A stretch of DNA of 64,000 bases, from the NCBI RefSeq assembly GCF_000002985.6, contig NC_003283.11, positions 5,580,001-5,644,000 of the forward strand, read 5' to 3'. Positions 32,401 through 42,445 of the stretch are shown piece by piece; the first letter of the stretch is position 1, and every line of letters starts with the position of its first letter. Both the position numbers and the translations under genes were made by a program. The notes beneath the pieces were generated by a model. That model worked only from the letters and a program-made list of their open reading frames with translations, was not told where the DNA came from and did no database searches. The stretch is from Caenorhabditis elegans. Taxonomy: Eukaryota > Nematoda > Chromadorea > Rhabditida > Rhabditidae.

Positions 32401-33151
32401 TGCCACCTGGAAGTTAAATTTGCAATTGGGAAAATGCAGAGTTTTCAGGGTAAATAAAAACCATTTCAAGAACTTATACAAGAGCATCTACAACTGAAAT
32501 TCTAATTCATTCTCAAGTTTTATAAATGTTTGAAAATTTCTAAAGCGCCAGTTGGGAAAATGTTTGATACCGCCCGTATGGTACTGAAATGAGCAAATAT
32601 CATTGTTCAACTTTTCGAAAATTTGTTTCAAATTCTTATATTTGTATTCAAAAAATGGTAACAAATCACTTTTCCCCTATCATCTTTTTGGAAGACGTTC
32701 AAAAAAGTTTTTCTAATTACAAGATTTTTATGTTTAAATTATGCATGTTTTGTCAATTAGTTGGATTTGAACATTGCAAGGTATTAAAATTTTTTGTACA
32801 TGAATTAATTGAGAAATTTAACATACATTTTAAAGTTAAAATATGAATTTAGAACTTTGTTTAAAGAAAAAATATTTATCAAAAGCTCACCTGCAGTGAT
32901 AGAATTCTTCACTGCATTCATAACCTAGAAACTGTCCAAGTGTCGATTTGATTAGACCTGCTTCTTCAAGAAGGTCGCTGAAAATAATAACTCGGCATTA
33001 TATAAAAAGCTGAAGCTCGTGCTCACCTGCTGTTACAAAAGTTCTGTGGGATGGGACCTTCTGCAACCATCAACTGCTCAATACCATTACCAGAGACAAC
33101 TAGTAATAAGGCACCACTGATCAAAAAACTGAAGACAATGGGATTAATCAT
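29414..33151 (-). CDS. Secreted protein: chitin-binding domain plus LDL-receptor A repeats
   Basis: Twelve exons in phase (33151-33027, 32977-32891, 32406-32282, 32057-31938, 31889-31773, 31155-31044, 30997-30848, 30801-30716, 30589-30366, 30310-30245, 30196-29868, 29501-29414) give 542 residues. A signal peptide begins MINPIVFSFLISGALLLVVS. A CBM14 peritrophin-like domain follows (FLGYECSEEFYHC, then CKPGLVYDV, then CNYDYNVKSC). Four LDLa repeats come next, each with the Ca-binding C-D-G-x-x-x-C-x-x-x-x-D-E pattern (CDGHYDCSMEEDEQNC, CNGLIECDDGTDERDC, CDGRRQCPHGEDEMLC, CDGMPQCPDGSDEAYC). The last 270 residues are low-complexity Pro/Thr/Ser. In worms CBM14-LDLa pairs also occur in chitin deacetylase-like proteins, but no deacetylase domain is present. 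A cuticle, eggshell or pharyngeal chitin role is inferred. Confidence 0.85.
32058..32281. repeat. Inverted-repeat insertion in an intron of the CBM14-LDLa gene
   Basis: The 224-bp intron carries GCTTTTGCTTATCCCTTATC-like sequence on the left and GAAAAGCAAATACGAGATAAGC on the right, plus AATCTCCCCCCTATT on the left answered by a TTCAGGGGGAGA block on the right. It looks like a small degenerate palindromic element filling the intron. Confidence 0.35.
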
Positions 33152-35042
33152 AGTGAGAAGTCGCTTTTCACAATCGTCGAGCAGATCGTCTTGCGTGCGC
33201 TCCCCCGAGATCAGAAACTGAGAAAGTGCAGATCAACCGGAGGCGGTCTCTTTTTGACGGCACAGGGCGGTAGCCTATGTGTTGCTCCTGTACGCATCGA
33301 GAGAGAGAGAGAGAGATGGAGCAGCCGCGAAAAATACACGGGTTTTCCGCTTTCGAAACATGCGGGCTCGCGTGTCACCTCTACGCAAACATTCTCCTTA
33401 TATGCCATGTTTTCCTGATAGGGAAGAAGAAACAACTTTTGGACTTTGTTTTTGGTGCGAAATGAGGATGGCCAATTAGGTGCTCCGAATAGATTTGTGA
33501 TAAGAGGAGCATGAACTTCTAGGGCTCAAAAGATCAAAGGACGTTTCAGTGAAAGTCCAACGAAGAACCATGGAACTTGCAGAACGCAAACTCAGAGTTT
33601 ATATTTCTGATATGGGATTTTTGTTGAAAATACTACCTAGCTACCCGAAACCTTCTAGCCAATTTCTTTTCTGGATTTTGATTTCAATATTTAAATTTAT
33701 AAAGTTTTCATTTTAACCAAAAACAAGTTTAGGTGTAGTTTATCTAAAAGCGGTAGCGCGGTCTGAGGTTCAGAGCCGGCGGAGGTTGCTTTAAGGCCAG
33801 GCAGACAAGTAGCCAGACAGGCAGGCAGGCAGGCAGATATTTTGTACCTATGTTGGAGCCTTAAAAGTTTCTAAAGAGTAATATGCGCACATTCAGGAGA
33901 TTATGTAAAGTTCGAATATATTACTTCCTTTGTATTTTTATTCCTGAGGTTCCAGGTAGGCGTCAGATCAGTGCCTGATTTGCGCCTGCCTCACGTGGGA
34001 GCCCTAAAAACGTTTAATTTTCAAAGCATAACAATGACCAAAAAAGTTATCTAACTTATATAGGTATTCTGCATAGCGTTCCGCGTGCTTAATCATCACT
34101 TCTGCTTCACAACTGTTTTTGCCAAAAAACAATACGAACTTCTTCTTACTCTTTTGTCTTCCAGTTTCTTTGAAGACGCGCTCTCATTGCCGCTGAGCAC
34201 TCAATGTTTACCGGAAGATTTCTCATGATGCATAGTGTGAAAAGCGGTCAGCCGCAGGCTGCCGTCGTCCATCATCGGCGCAGAACAAATAAAATGACCA
34301 CCACCCGCGTCGGGTGTGGGTGCTCTTCAGGTTTTTTTTGACAGGAAAACATGCGGAAGTGGTTGCCAAAGAGTGAAAAGAGTCTCTTCTGTGAAGATCA
34401 AATAGGTGATGATCAGCAGGATTACGTGAAGTGCCTGCTTTTATCTATTTGATATTAGCGCATATTATTACACAGTATTTTTGATATCCAGGGCTATTGA
34501 GTTTGAGGAAATGGATTGTGTTTTCTGGAGAAGCGTACATACAACGCAGTTCATTCACGATGGACATATCAGGGTGTCGGCAAATTGTTTGCCGTCAAAC
34601 TCGCGAATCGGTAAATTGCCGGTTTGCCTATTTGCCGGAAATTTTCATTTTCGGAAAGTTCATAGGATGCGTACAATTTTGCCGATAGAAATCGAAATTC
34701 TGAAATTTCCAAAAAAAAAACAGAATTAGCCGAAAATTTTCGGCGATTGCCCTTTTCCGGCAAATCGGCAATTTGCCGGTGTGCCGATTTATTAAAAATA
34801 TTCAATTCCGGCAATTTGCCGATTTCCCGGAAATAATCGTTAGCCGCCTGTCACTGAGATATATCACGATCGAAGTTCTTGTACAATGCATTTCGTTGGC
34901 GATGCTACTCTTTACATTGAAAATGAACATTTTCATATTAAAATGGCAAAAGTTGAAATTTTATTTAACACGTTCAAATTATTTTTGATTAAAATGTTTA
35001 TAGCAGTTGTATCGATCAATTTTATTTTCATTTCTAGCAAAA
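33152..35042. other. Intergenic region with repeats
   Basis: 33160-33480 is GC-richer, with a GA microsatellite at 33300-33316, and is probably the promoter of the CBM14-LDLa gene. 33770-34010 holds a repeat with GCAGGCAGGCAGGCAGG (33818-33836) and an inverted partner CGCCTGCC (33984). 34190-34330 is another GC-rich block. 34570-34856 is a hAT-like element listed separately. The leader acceptor of the next gene lies just before 35043. Confidence 0.45.
34570..34856. mobile_element. Small hAT-like element with CGGCAAATTGCCG repeats
   Basis: Left end CAGGGTGTCGGCAAATTG, right end ending TAGCCGCCTGTCACTG, with both subterminal zones built from repeated CGGCAAATTGCCG-type palindromes. The flanks GGACATAT and AGATATAT match at six of eight positions, which fits a decayed 8-bp duplication. 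Organisation is the same as the larger element at 22132-23694, with a different palindromic core. Confidence 0.55.
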
Positions 35043-36181
35043 ATGTATTCTGACGTTAATTTCGATGAAAACCCACTGTGTGAATCCTGCAAGGCAGATG
35101 TGAGTTACAATCTGATCTGCTAACCTATAATTAATTTCTCAGAAAGTTCAACGAAAACCCTCAAACTTTGGCTTTCTCGCCATGTATTGTCTATGGTGGT
35201 TCGGTGGATTCGGACTGGTAATTTTCAAGTTAGTTGGAAATACTTACAGAAAATTAATTCATAAAACTGTAACCAATATATCTATCAATTAATCTTAATT
35301 CTTCATCCTGAATATCTGTTCAGATTAACCCTGTTCGACTATTGTGAAAACTGCTACTACATCAACTTCATGAAAAAGTCTAGACCGAAGAGAATGTTTT
35401 CGGTAAGTGTTTGTTCATTTGCGGAAATGGTGTAATCGTTTGTTAATTAATTATTCAAACAAAACGGGCAAATTATTTGAACAATGCCACAGAAGACACA
35501 AACAATTTTTGAAAAAAAAAACTACGACGGAAACAAATAATTGCCAGACGGCATCATATGTTCTCTATTAGTATTGCACCCCATGGCTCAACTTTGAAAG
35601 ATTATATGTTTGTTCAGTTTGAAGATATCAATAAACAATTAATTACAAAACTATAGAAAATTAAAACATTATTTCTTCAGTTGACAATTTTTTTTATAAA
35701 ACAAAGGACAGCCAAGATGAGAACATCCTAAGTAGAGCAATGGGCTGTAACTTGCCCAGCGCCTACCGTCACATTGCAATTTTGAGGCAGTTTTTGAGCT
35801 ATTTCTAAACATACTTTTATTAAAAGTAGAGCTATTTTTAAAAACTTCAATTGTTTTCCTATATTTCTATATAAATTTCTGTTAAAAACCTTCGACACAA
35901 CCATGAGATATAGAGGATTTTGCAAATGTGCCGCACATGCCTGAACCAGTGTACATAATTCGATATTATGATCTTCGCAATTATCATATTCATATTATAT
36001 GATTACGTGATATGATATGCATATTCAAAATTCATATAGTTTTTTAAGAAAACTTATGAAAATTTTTAAATTTAAAATTTTTCAGCTTGTGGTAGATGAC
36101 AAATCCCAATTGGAAATGCCACCGGTAGATGCAGCCGAAGTGAAGAAAAAGTTCGACGAAAATCTGCTTCAAAAAATTTAA
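35043..36181 (+). CDS. Small membrane protein, 105 residues, function unknown
   Basis: Exons 35043-35099, 35143-35228, 35324-35402 and 36086-36181 join in phase. The ATG follows a TTTCTAG acceptor, consistent with SL1 trans-splicing. The N-terminus has a Cys pair (ENPLCESCKAD), then an aromatic hydrophobic segment (FGFLAMYCLWWFGGFGLVIF) at about residues 26-45 that should span a membrane. A second Cys cluster (FDYCENCYYINFMKK) and a charged tail ending in EVKKKFDENLLQKI follow. Small size, one or two membrane segments and paired cysteines are all that can be said; I recognise no family. The third intron is long (683 bp) and holds a repeat fragment. Confidence 0.72.
35403..36085. repeat. Repeat material within the last intron of the small membrane-protein gene
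   Basis: The left part (about 35566-35590, ATTAGTATTGCACCCCATGG) resembles the outer ends of the TACCGTATTT family at 41.2 kb and a fragment at 31.3 kb. About 35740-35790 has GCAATTTTGAGGCAGTTTTTG, also seen near 27105-27130. 35950-36035 is a run of ATATGAT repeats. Confidence 0.4.
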
Positions 36182-37710
36182 TAAATGAAATACAATTTTA
36201 TCCATGACGTTTTTGCTTCGATATTCTTGTTTCCTCTGCACGTGTTGTTCTTTTTCTGTGGCGCTTAGAATCATCATCACTGAACAGGCAACGGCGTTCA
36301 GTGGAACTAGTTTGCACAACCAAATAAGCTGACTAACCCGTAGAAAGCGAAACGCAAATTCGGGGTATTACGCAAAAAAAAACAGAACTACAGAATTACA
36401 TAAGAGGCACATAGTTCAACTGTGGGTGGCTTAATAAAACTAGAAATGGAGAAATGGGAGAAGCTGAAAAGAAACACGAAGATTACGGTATGACTCATGG
36501 TGCATCGTTTGAATTTATTTCTTTATGTTCGCCAAGTTATGTAGGTACAAATCAGAAACAGTAATAAAACCTTCATTGAATATGCCGGAAAGTTATTGTA
36601 GTTTTCTCAGAGGGTTGAATCAGATATTCACATTTTAATAACAATATTGGAAAATCATGGATCATAGAGAGAACAACTGACCATATTATGGGTGCGCGAA
36701 AAAACTTCGTTTGATAACGCTCCGCCCCTAAACTTTGTGTCTCGTTAGGTATTTGGCGGCAATACCAAATTCAAAATCTTTGGAACAACAATGACATTTT
36801 GAAATTTATAAAACTTTTTTCAATATTTTTTCTACCTTAAAATCATTTAAAAAAAAAAAAAAAAAAAAAAAAACGGAAAAAATAAAAAAGAAGGCAATAC
36901 ATATATTATGGGAACACAAAATTCTGAGAATGCGTATTGAGCAACATACTTGACGCGCAAAATATCTCATAGCGTAAACTACAGTAATTCTTTAAACGAC
37001 TACTGTAGCGCTTGTGTTGATTTACGGGCTCGATTTTCGAAATGAAAATTAAGCAAAACATGAGAAAATAATAAGAAGAAACCAAAGGAAAATGGATTAT
37101 CGATGTCACAATCGAGCCCGTAAATCGACACAAGAGCTACAGTTGTCATTTGAAGAATTACTGTAATTTTCGCTACGAGATATTCTGCGCGTCAAATATG
37201 TTGCGCAATACGCATTCTCAGAATTTTGTCTTTCCGTAATAAATATGATTGAAAAAATTTTGAATTTACAGCTTTACCGTCAAGACACAACGCGACCCAA
37301 CGTTAATGGGTTACTAGAATTTAGTTTGAATATTCATGAATTTATTCAATTTAATTACTATACATTTTAAAGTAGAGATTCCATGGATTACAAGTGACAT
37401 TGAACAATTCAAAGTTGAGGCTTTATTCCCTTTGAACTTCTTCATCTTCCTCCATCCACTCCCGTCTCATCTAATCCCAGAAGTGCAAGGTCTATGACAG
37501 CAGTAGCAGCAGCAGCCCGTCAATTTCGTTAACCGGTTGGATCATCTGCGCTTACTCGACCGAATATCTTCTGCTACCTTTTTTGGAGGAGAGAGAGAAC
37601 AGTCACGCCCATCAGAGCATAACATTAAAAAGACCGACAAACTGGTGTTGTGCAGTCAATTGCTGCCTGATCCAAGTCTACATTCTCGTCTCGTCATTTT
37701 CAAAAATAAA
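36182..37710. other. Intergenic region with nested palindromic elements
   Basis: 36691-36770 is the left end of an element related to the one in the MAM gene intron (CGCTCCGCCCCTAAACTTTG). An A run of about 25 lies at 36848-36873. 36903-37242 is a palindromic element listed separately. 37400-37710 carries a CAGCAGCAGC run and pyrimidine-rich stretches and is probably the promoter of the next gene. Confidence 0.45.
36903..37242. mobile_element. Palindromic noncoding element, about 340 bp
   Basis: The left arm (CACAAAATTCTGAGAATGCG, TATTGAGCAACATACTTGAC, CGGGCTCGATTTTCG) is mirrored on the right (GTCAAATATGTTGCGCAATA, CGCATTCTCAGAATTTTG). The arms include the TACTGTAGC and CGATTTACGGGCTCG blocks common in C. 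elegans repeats. Element ends are TATTA/TAATA, so a TA target is plausible. Confidence 0.6.
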
Positions 37711-38239
37711 ATGCAATTATCCAGTGTTTTTTCTCTTGTATTCTCAAGCTTAATCGCGATTTCAAGGTAAGATTCTGTTTGAAATATTGCTTTTAAATGT
37801 TTTTATCTCAGAAAATTTGGTTAAATTCGAGAAATCGAAACACCTTTCCCCTGAACCTAGAAAATACAGTTTTCAGTGCTCTTCCAGCATCGTACTCCTC
37901 GTCACTCAATGATCCACTTCTGTCAAGCCTCGGGCTAGGTGAGATATTCTTTAAAAACAATTCACACTGCAATATTTTGGAATTTCAGGTTCCATGGGAA
38001 TGGGCATGGGCGGCATGAATGGAATGTACGGAGGAATGCCACCACCGATGCCTCCACCCGGAATGAGCCCGTATGGAATGGGTGGAATGGGTGGAATGAG
38101 CCCATATGGAATGATGGGACCAATGGGTGGAATGGGAGGAATGAGCCCATACGGAGGAGGCATGTCACCATATGGAATGGGATCGATGGGCGGTATGGGA
38201 TCATCAATGTCCTTCCCATTCATGGGTAAGAAGAAGTAA
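37711..38239 (+). CDS. Secreted Gly/Met-rich small protein
   Basis: Exons 37711-37766, 37877-37938 and 37989-38239 join in phase to 122 residues. The N-terminus MQLSSVFSLVFSSLIAIS is a good signal peptide, ending at Ser-Ala. The mature part starts with LPASYSSSLNDPLLSSLGLG and continues as low-complexity Gly-Met-Pro-Tyr repeats built on GMSPYGMGGM, ending FPFMGKKK. The composition resembles small secreted Gly-rich worm peptides (antimicrobial-like or structural), but there is no domain and no dibasic processing site inside the repeat. It converges with the SNARE gene, whose stop is 110 bp away. Confidence 0.75.
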
Positions 38240-38348
38240 CCTCTGAAAAATGTTGAATCTCTTTATTTATCTGTCGAAGAATCTCATATCACATGTTCGT
38301 CTTTCTTCTCCTTGTATAATAAAATTCCATTTAATTTATTTACATTGT

Positions 38349-39196
38349 TTAACAGTATTGCCACCAATAATAGAAGCAGAACATGAATATCAGGCAACAA
38401 ATTACACCGATCATAAAGAGTTTCTTGTCTTCTCGCACACGCTTTTCGATGAGTCGAATTGTGGTATCAGATATTCCCAGCTGAAAGATTTTCATCTAAT
38501 TTATTGAGCGAAACCAGATATACTTACGGATTTGGTCAGAAAATGGAATCGTTTTCGAATGCTCAGCAAGTTGTACTTCTGTTTTTGAAGATCCTCAAAG
38601 ACGCTTGCACCTTGGGCTAGCATTTGATCGATCTGAAATTTAATATTTAATATTAATTTACATTTATCGATTTCACAAAAATTTACCATATTATCCGAGT
38701 ATTTCAGTTTATCATTCAAGTTGAGCTCTTCGTCAAATTCCAGATTCACACGCGTTTCTTGATTTGTTGTAAACCTGGAAAGAGTTATTAAAAAAACTAT
38801 AGATTATTTATTTTAATTACCAACCTCTGTTTCAGAAGTGCTTTCTTTTCTTCTGCTTGCTTCTTTCGATTAGTGTGACGATTTGTCATTGTTCTCAATG
38901 AATTTTTGATAAGACACACATCACTTTTCAATTGATCCATTTTGAACGAAGCTTTCTGTCTAACTGGAGCCGGTTCTCTGCCCAGTTGTGATTCCAGTCG
39001 AAACATGTGTGTTTCAGTTTTCCTAAAAAAAGATTCTTGTTGGAATTAAATAAAATTATCAGTTTTACATAAGACTACTATTTGCATCCTGAATTAATCG
39101 ATCCACTTCGTGATTTCCCGTTTGACGTTCAATCGCAATCAAAAGTAGCTGAACATTGTCGATTTCTTCCCTAGTGGCCTTGAGTTGTGTATCCAT
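38349..39196 (-). CDS. Membrin/GOSR2-type Golgi SNARE
   Basis: Qb SNARE of ER-to-Golgi and intra-Golgi vesicle fusion (GOSR2 in mammals, Bos1 in yeast). Exons 39196-39069, 39022-38825, 38774-38687, 38632-38528 and 38480-38349 give 216 residues; human membrin has 212. The N-terminal helices (MDTQLKATREEIDNVQLLLI) are followed by the SNARE helix, which includes YSDNMIDQMLAQGASVFEDL, then QKQKYNLLSIRKRFHFL. The LGISDTTIRLIEKRVREDK segment and a C-terminal anchor (FMIGVICCLIFMFCFYYWWQ) are close to membrin. C. elegans has genes called memb-1 and memb-2; I cannot tell which this is. Confidence 0.87.
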
Positions 39197-42100
39197 CGAC
39201 TCTAAAATATAAAAATAAAATTCTTCAAAGTGAAAGTACTCACTTTTAAAATTAAAAACAAGAAATGCCAGTGAATATTCAGAAAATACGAAATTAGAAA
39301 ATAAAATCCACGATTTCTCAATGGCATGCCTATGTGACGTCAGCTTACGTTTTTTATGACGTGGAACGGAATCGTAGTTTTTAAAATAATTTTAATAATC
39401 ATTTCTTTTAATTTGAAAGAAAATTATTAAATTGAAACGTTGAAAAATGATTTCGCTGAAAGATAAAATTTGAAAAAAAATTGCCTCGAAAAAATCTAGT
39501 GCAATTGCGCTCTATCGAACATTTGTTAGAGAGTGAGAGACGGCAGAAACCAAAAAGTACGGTAGTTTCTGATTTTTAGAGATTTCAAGTTGAAAAATTA
39601 AAATATAAAAATGAAAATGTGCGGATTTTTTCCGCGTTCTGGACATGGCATAACAAATTTGAATGAAGAATATGAGAATTCAAGGAGTATTCATCTGCAT
39701 CGAAATTTTGAAGTTACAGTACCCTTTAAAGGCACACACCTTCCCGAATATAACAAAAATTAGTCGTTTCGAGACCGGGAACCGAATTATTCGACCTAAA
39801 TTCGTAAAATTTTGCGTCTGGGTGAGAAAATCACTATTATCTAAATATTTGGGAAACTTTTATTGAAAATTTCATTACCCTTGAATATAATTCCTATTAT
39901 TTTTTGAAACCTCCTTTTTTAATATAAAATCCCACATTTCCAATATTTAAGAATCAAAAATCCAACTCACAAATTTCCCGTCGAGAAACATGTTTACAAC
40001 CAGCTATCAACACCCGAAATCCCCACGAGACGTGACCCGATAAAAGTTGAGAGGAGGGTTTATAATGAGCATTTTATGGTCCGGGTGCGTAGCAATGATC
40101 TGGCTCAATGGACGAAAAAAGAGCACAAAAAAGAGAGCAAGAATGAGATTGAGAGAAGGACGGGAAGCTTTTCGGTGAGCTTTCCGTCATTTTTTCCGAG
40201 TTTCCAAGTGTGCCTCATTTTTGGTGAAAAAAGAAAAAAAGTGTTTTTTTAGTTTTGTCTCTGACGTATGAGATATTCCATTTTATTTTTATATAAATAA
40301 ATAAGTTAAGATCTTCGCGCAGAAAAGTAGAAAAAAAAGTGTTCGCGTTCTTAGAATGTATTGAAATTGCAAGCAATTTTCAAAAGAATGACTTTGAAAG
40401 TGCCAGGTAGGAAGTGTAGGCGACATTTTTTGTCTGATGTTTCATAATTTTTTTCTGCTTTGTAAAATTATTGGCTTTGTCGTTTTTCCAAATGTGTATT
40501 GAACCTAGTTTCCATAGCTCAAAATTACGGTTTTTTTTTTTGAAAATTAAAATTAGTTATTAAAAAATAATTTTAAAGTGATCTCTGAAATTTTTAGTCA
40601 GGTTTTCTAGACTTGAAATATAATATGAAAGTTGGAGTTCTGAAAATTGTTAAATATTTACCAAAATTGAAAATAAAATTGACGTTTTAAAGAAATTTTT
40701 GGAATTTCTATTAACTTCTGTGAAAATGTGAAACGTCACTTCGAAGGCACTAGCTGTTCGTCTGATAATGAAAGGGTCTCGCCACGAATTTAGCTTCTAA
40801 CTATAACTATCAAGTTTTGCAAAACTTCTCATTAAAAGTGACAATTGAAATGTTAGAATTTTTTTTGAACGTTTTGTTTTCGAAATATATGTATAAGTTT
40901 TTTTGAAAAATAAGAATAATCGACTTTTTTACTAAATTTTAAAAATCTTGTATCCCTATTGTGCAAAAAGGCTCCCCGCAATCTATTTGCACTTGAATTT
41001 GTTACAAGAAAAATTATATTGTACTTCTGTTAAAAATTGTCACTTCACTTCAAAGGCACGCGCTGTTTTTGTGTGGGTCTTGCCACAACCTCAGCTACAG
41101 TAGTCGCTACAAATTTCAAGCTGTAAATACAGAGAAAACCAGAATTTATCAGATTTTTAGCACCTAAAATCATAAGCAAACTAATTTACCGTATTTCCTC
41201 TATTAGTCTTGCAGCCTCTATTGGAATTGCATGCAAGACTAATAGAGAGCATACGGTATTAGTCTTGCACCCCTATTCTAGGCAGACCAGCAGTATTTTG
41301 TGAAAACTTCAACAATTTCGCCATTTTATAGCTAAATTAAATTTTAAAGTGTTAAAATAATTGATAAAACAATAGAAAAGTATGTATTTTGCATGATTTA
41401 GACTGTTTCGAGTCAAATTTTTTACGATAAATGGCCAATTTTATAAAGCTATTGGATCTTCGAAAATTAGTCTTGCAGCCTCTAATAGTCTTGCAGTCTC
41501 TATTAGTCTTGCACCTCTACGGGTCAATTGAAACTTAGTCTTGCATGCAAGACTAATAGAGGAAATACGGTACAGATAAAAAAATTCAATTTCATTTTTC
41601 GACGTTTCATTCCGTTCCAAAATTTCCGGATTATAAAAACGGGAACCAGTTATTTAAAAAAATCGAAAAACCAAGTTACTCGGATTCTCTTGAATCCGGA
41701 AAAACTGGACGACGGGGGCCCGGTTTATTCCGGTTTACCAGTATTAGCTAAGATAAGTATTTTTAACAGTACGCCTTTTAAGATTACATCAAAAAAGTTA
41801 TTTTTCACCAGTGGCAAAATTTGCGGTCCTACCTTTCCGAATTTCATTCCCAAAAATCTCGCAGCGCTTACGTCACCCGCCGGCGAAATATTCGTGTCAC
41901 CTGCTAGACAGTAGTTGCTCAAACTTCCACTATTATGTTCTCTATTTCCATTTTTTTTGTCTTCAACTCTTCGTTACTAAATACGACCTTGCCTTCTTCT
42001 TCGCCTTCATCTTGGTTTTTTATTCTTGACTCCTTCTTCTTCTTTGCTTTTCCTTCACTTCCTGCCCTGTCTTGTTTCGCTCTCCTTTCGAAGTAAATAC

Positions 42101-42445
42101 CCTCGGGAGGAGAGGTTCTTCTCTCCTTCTTCAGATGTGTCTGTTTTCTGTTTTTGTGTGTATGTATTTGGTGGTGGCGCATCAATTGCCATCGCTTGCT
42201 CTCGATTATTCTAATCCCTTTCGCGGGGGGTGAAATCGTTTCTTTTTCATTTTGAGTGGTGGTGGTGGTGGTGGACGAGTCGCGGGGTGCTCTGAAGTTT
42301 CTCCGAAAGAGAGACCCACAAGTTTTATTTTGAAACAAGTTGAGAGTCTTCAGAGTTGAGATTCTGTCCCATATACTGAATGGGCGCAAGTCCCCAGCGA
42401 GAGAGGTAGAACAACACCACCGACAACATCAGAGAGAAAGGATTG
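39197..42445. other. Intergenic region with several dispersed repeats
   Basis: 39715-39790, 40725-40795 and 41035-41105 are copies of the CCTTTAAAGGCACAC / GTGGGTCTTGCCAC repeat. 41187-41572 is a complete TACCGTATTT element. 41940-42445 is pyrimidine-rich with a GTGGTGGTGGTGGTGGTGG run (42255-42273) and is probably the promoter and 5'UTR of the MSP-domain gene. A 108-codon open stretch around 41.6-41.9 kb has no splice context. Confidence 0.45.
41187..41572. mobile_element. TACCGTATTT-ended element, intact copy
   Basis: The left end TACCGTATTTCCTCTATTAG and right end CTAATAGAGGAAATACGGTA are exact reverse complements over 20 bases, so the terminal repeats are well preserved. Inside, the unit CTATTAGTCTTGCA recurs about seven times near both ends. 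This is the intact relative of the element at 8209-9578. Confidence 0.7.

Noticed and set aside
37939-38229. Long frames on both strands across the Gly/Met-rich exon
   Set aside because: Shadows of the low-complexity coding exon; only the spliced frame has a signal peptide and in-phase introns.
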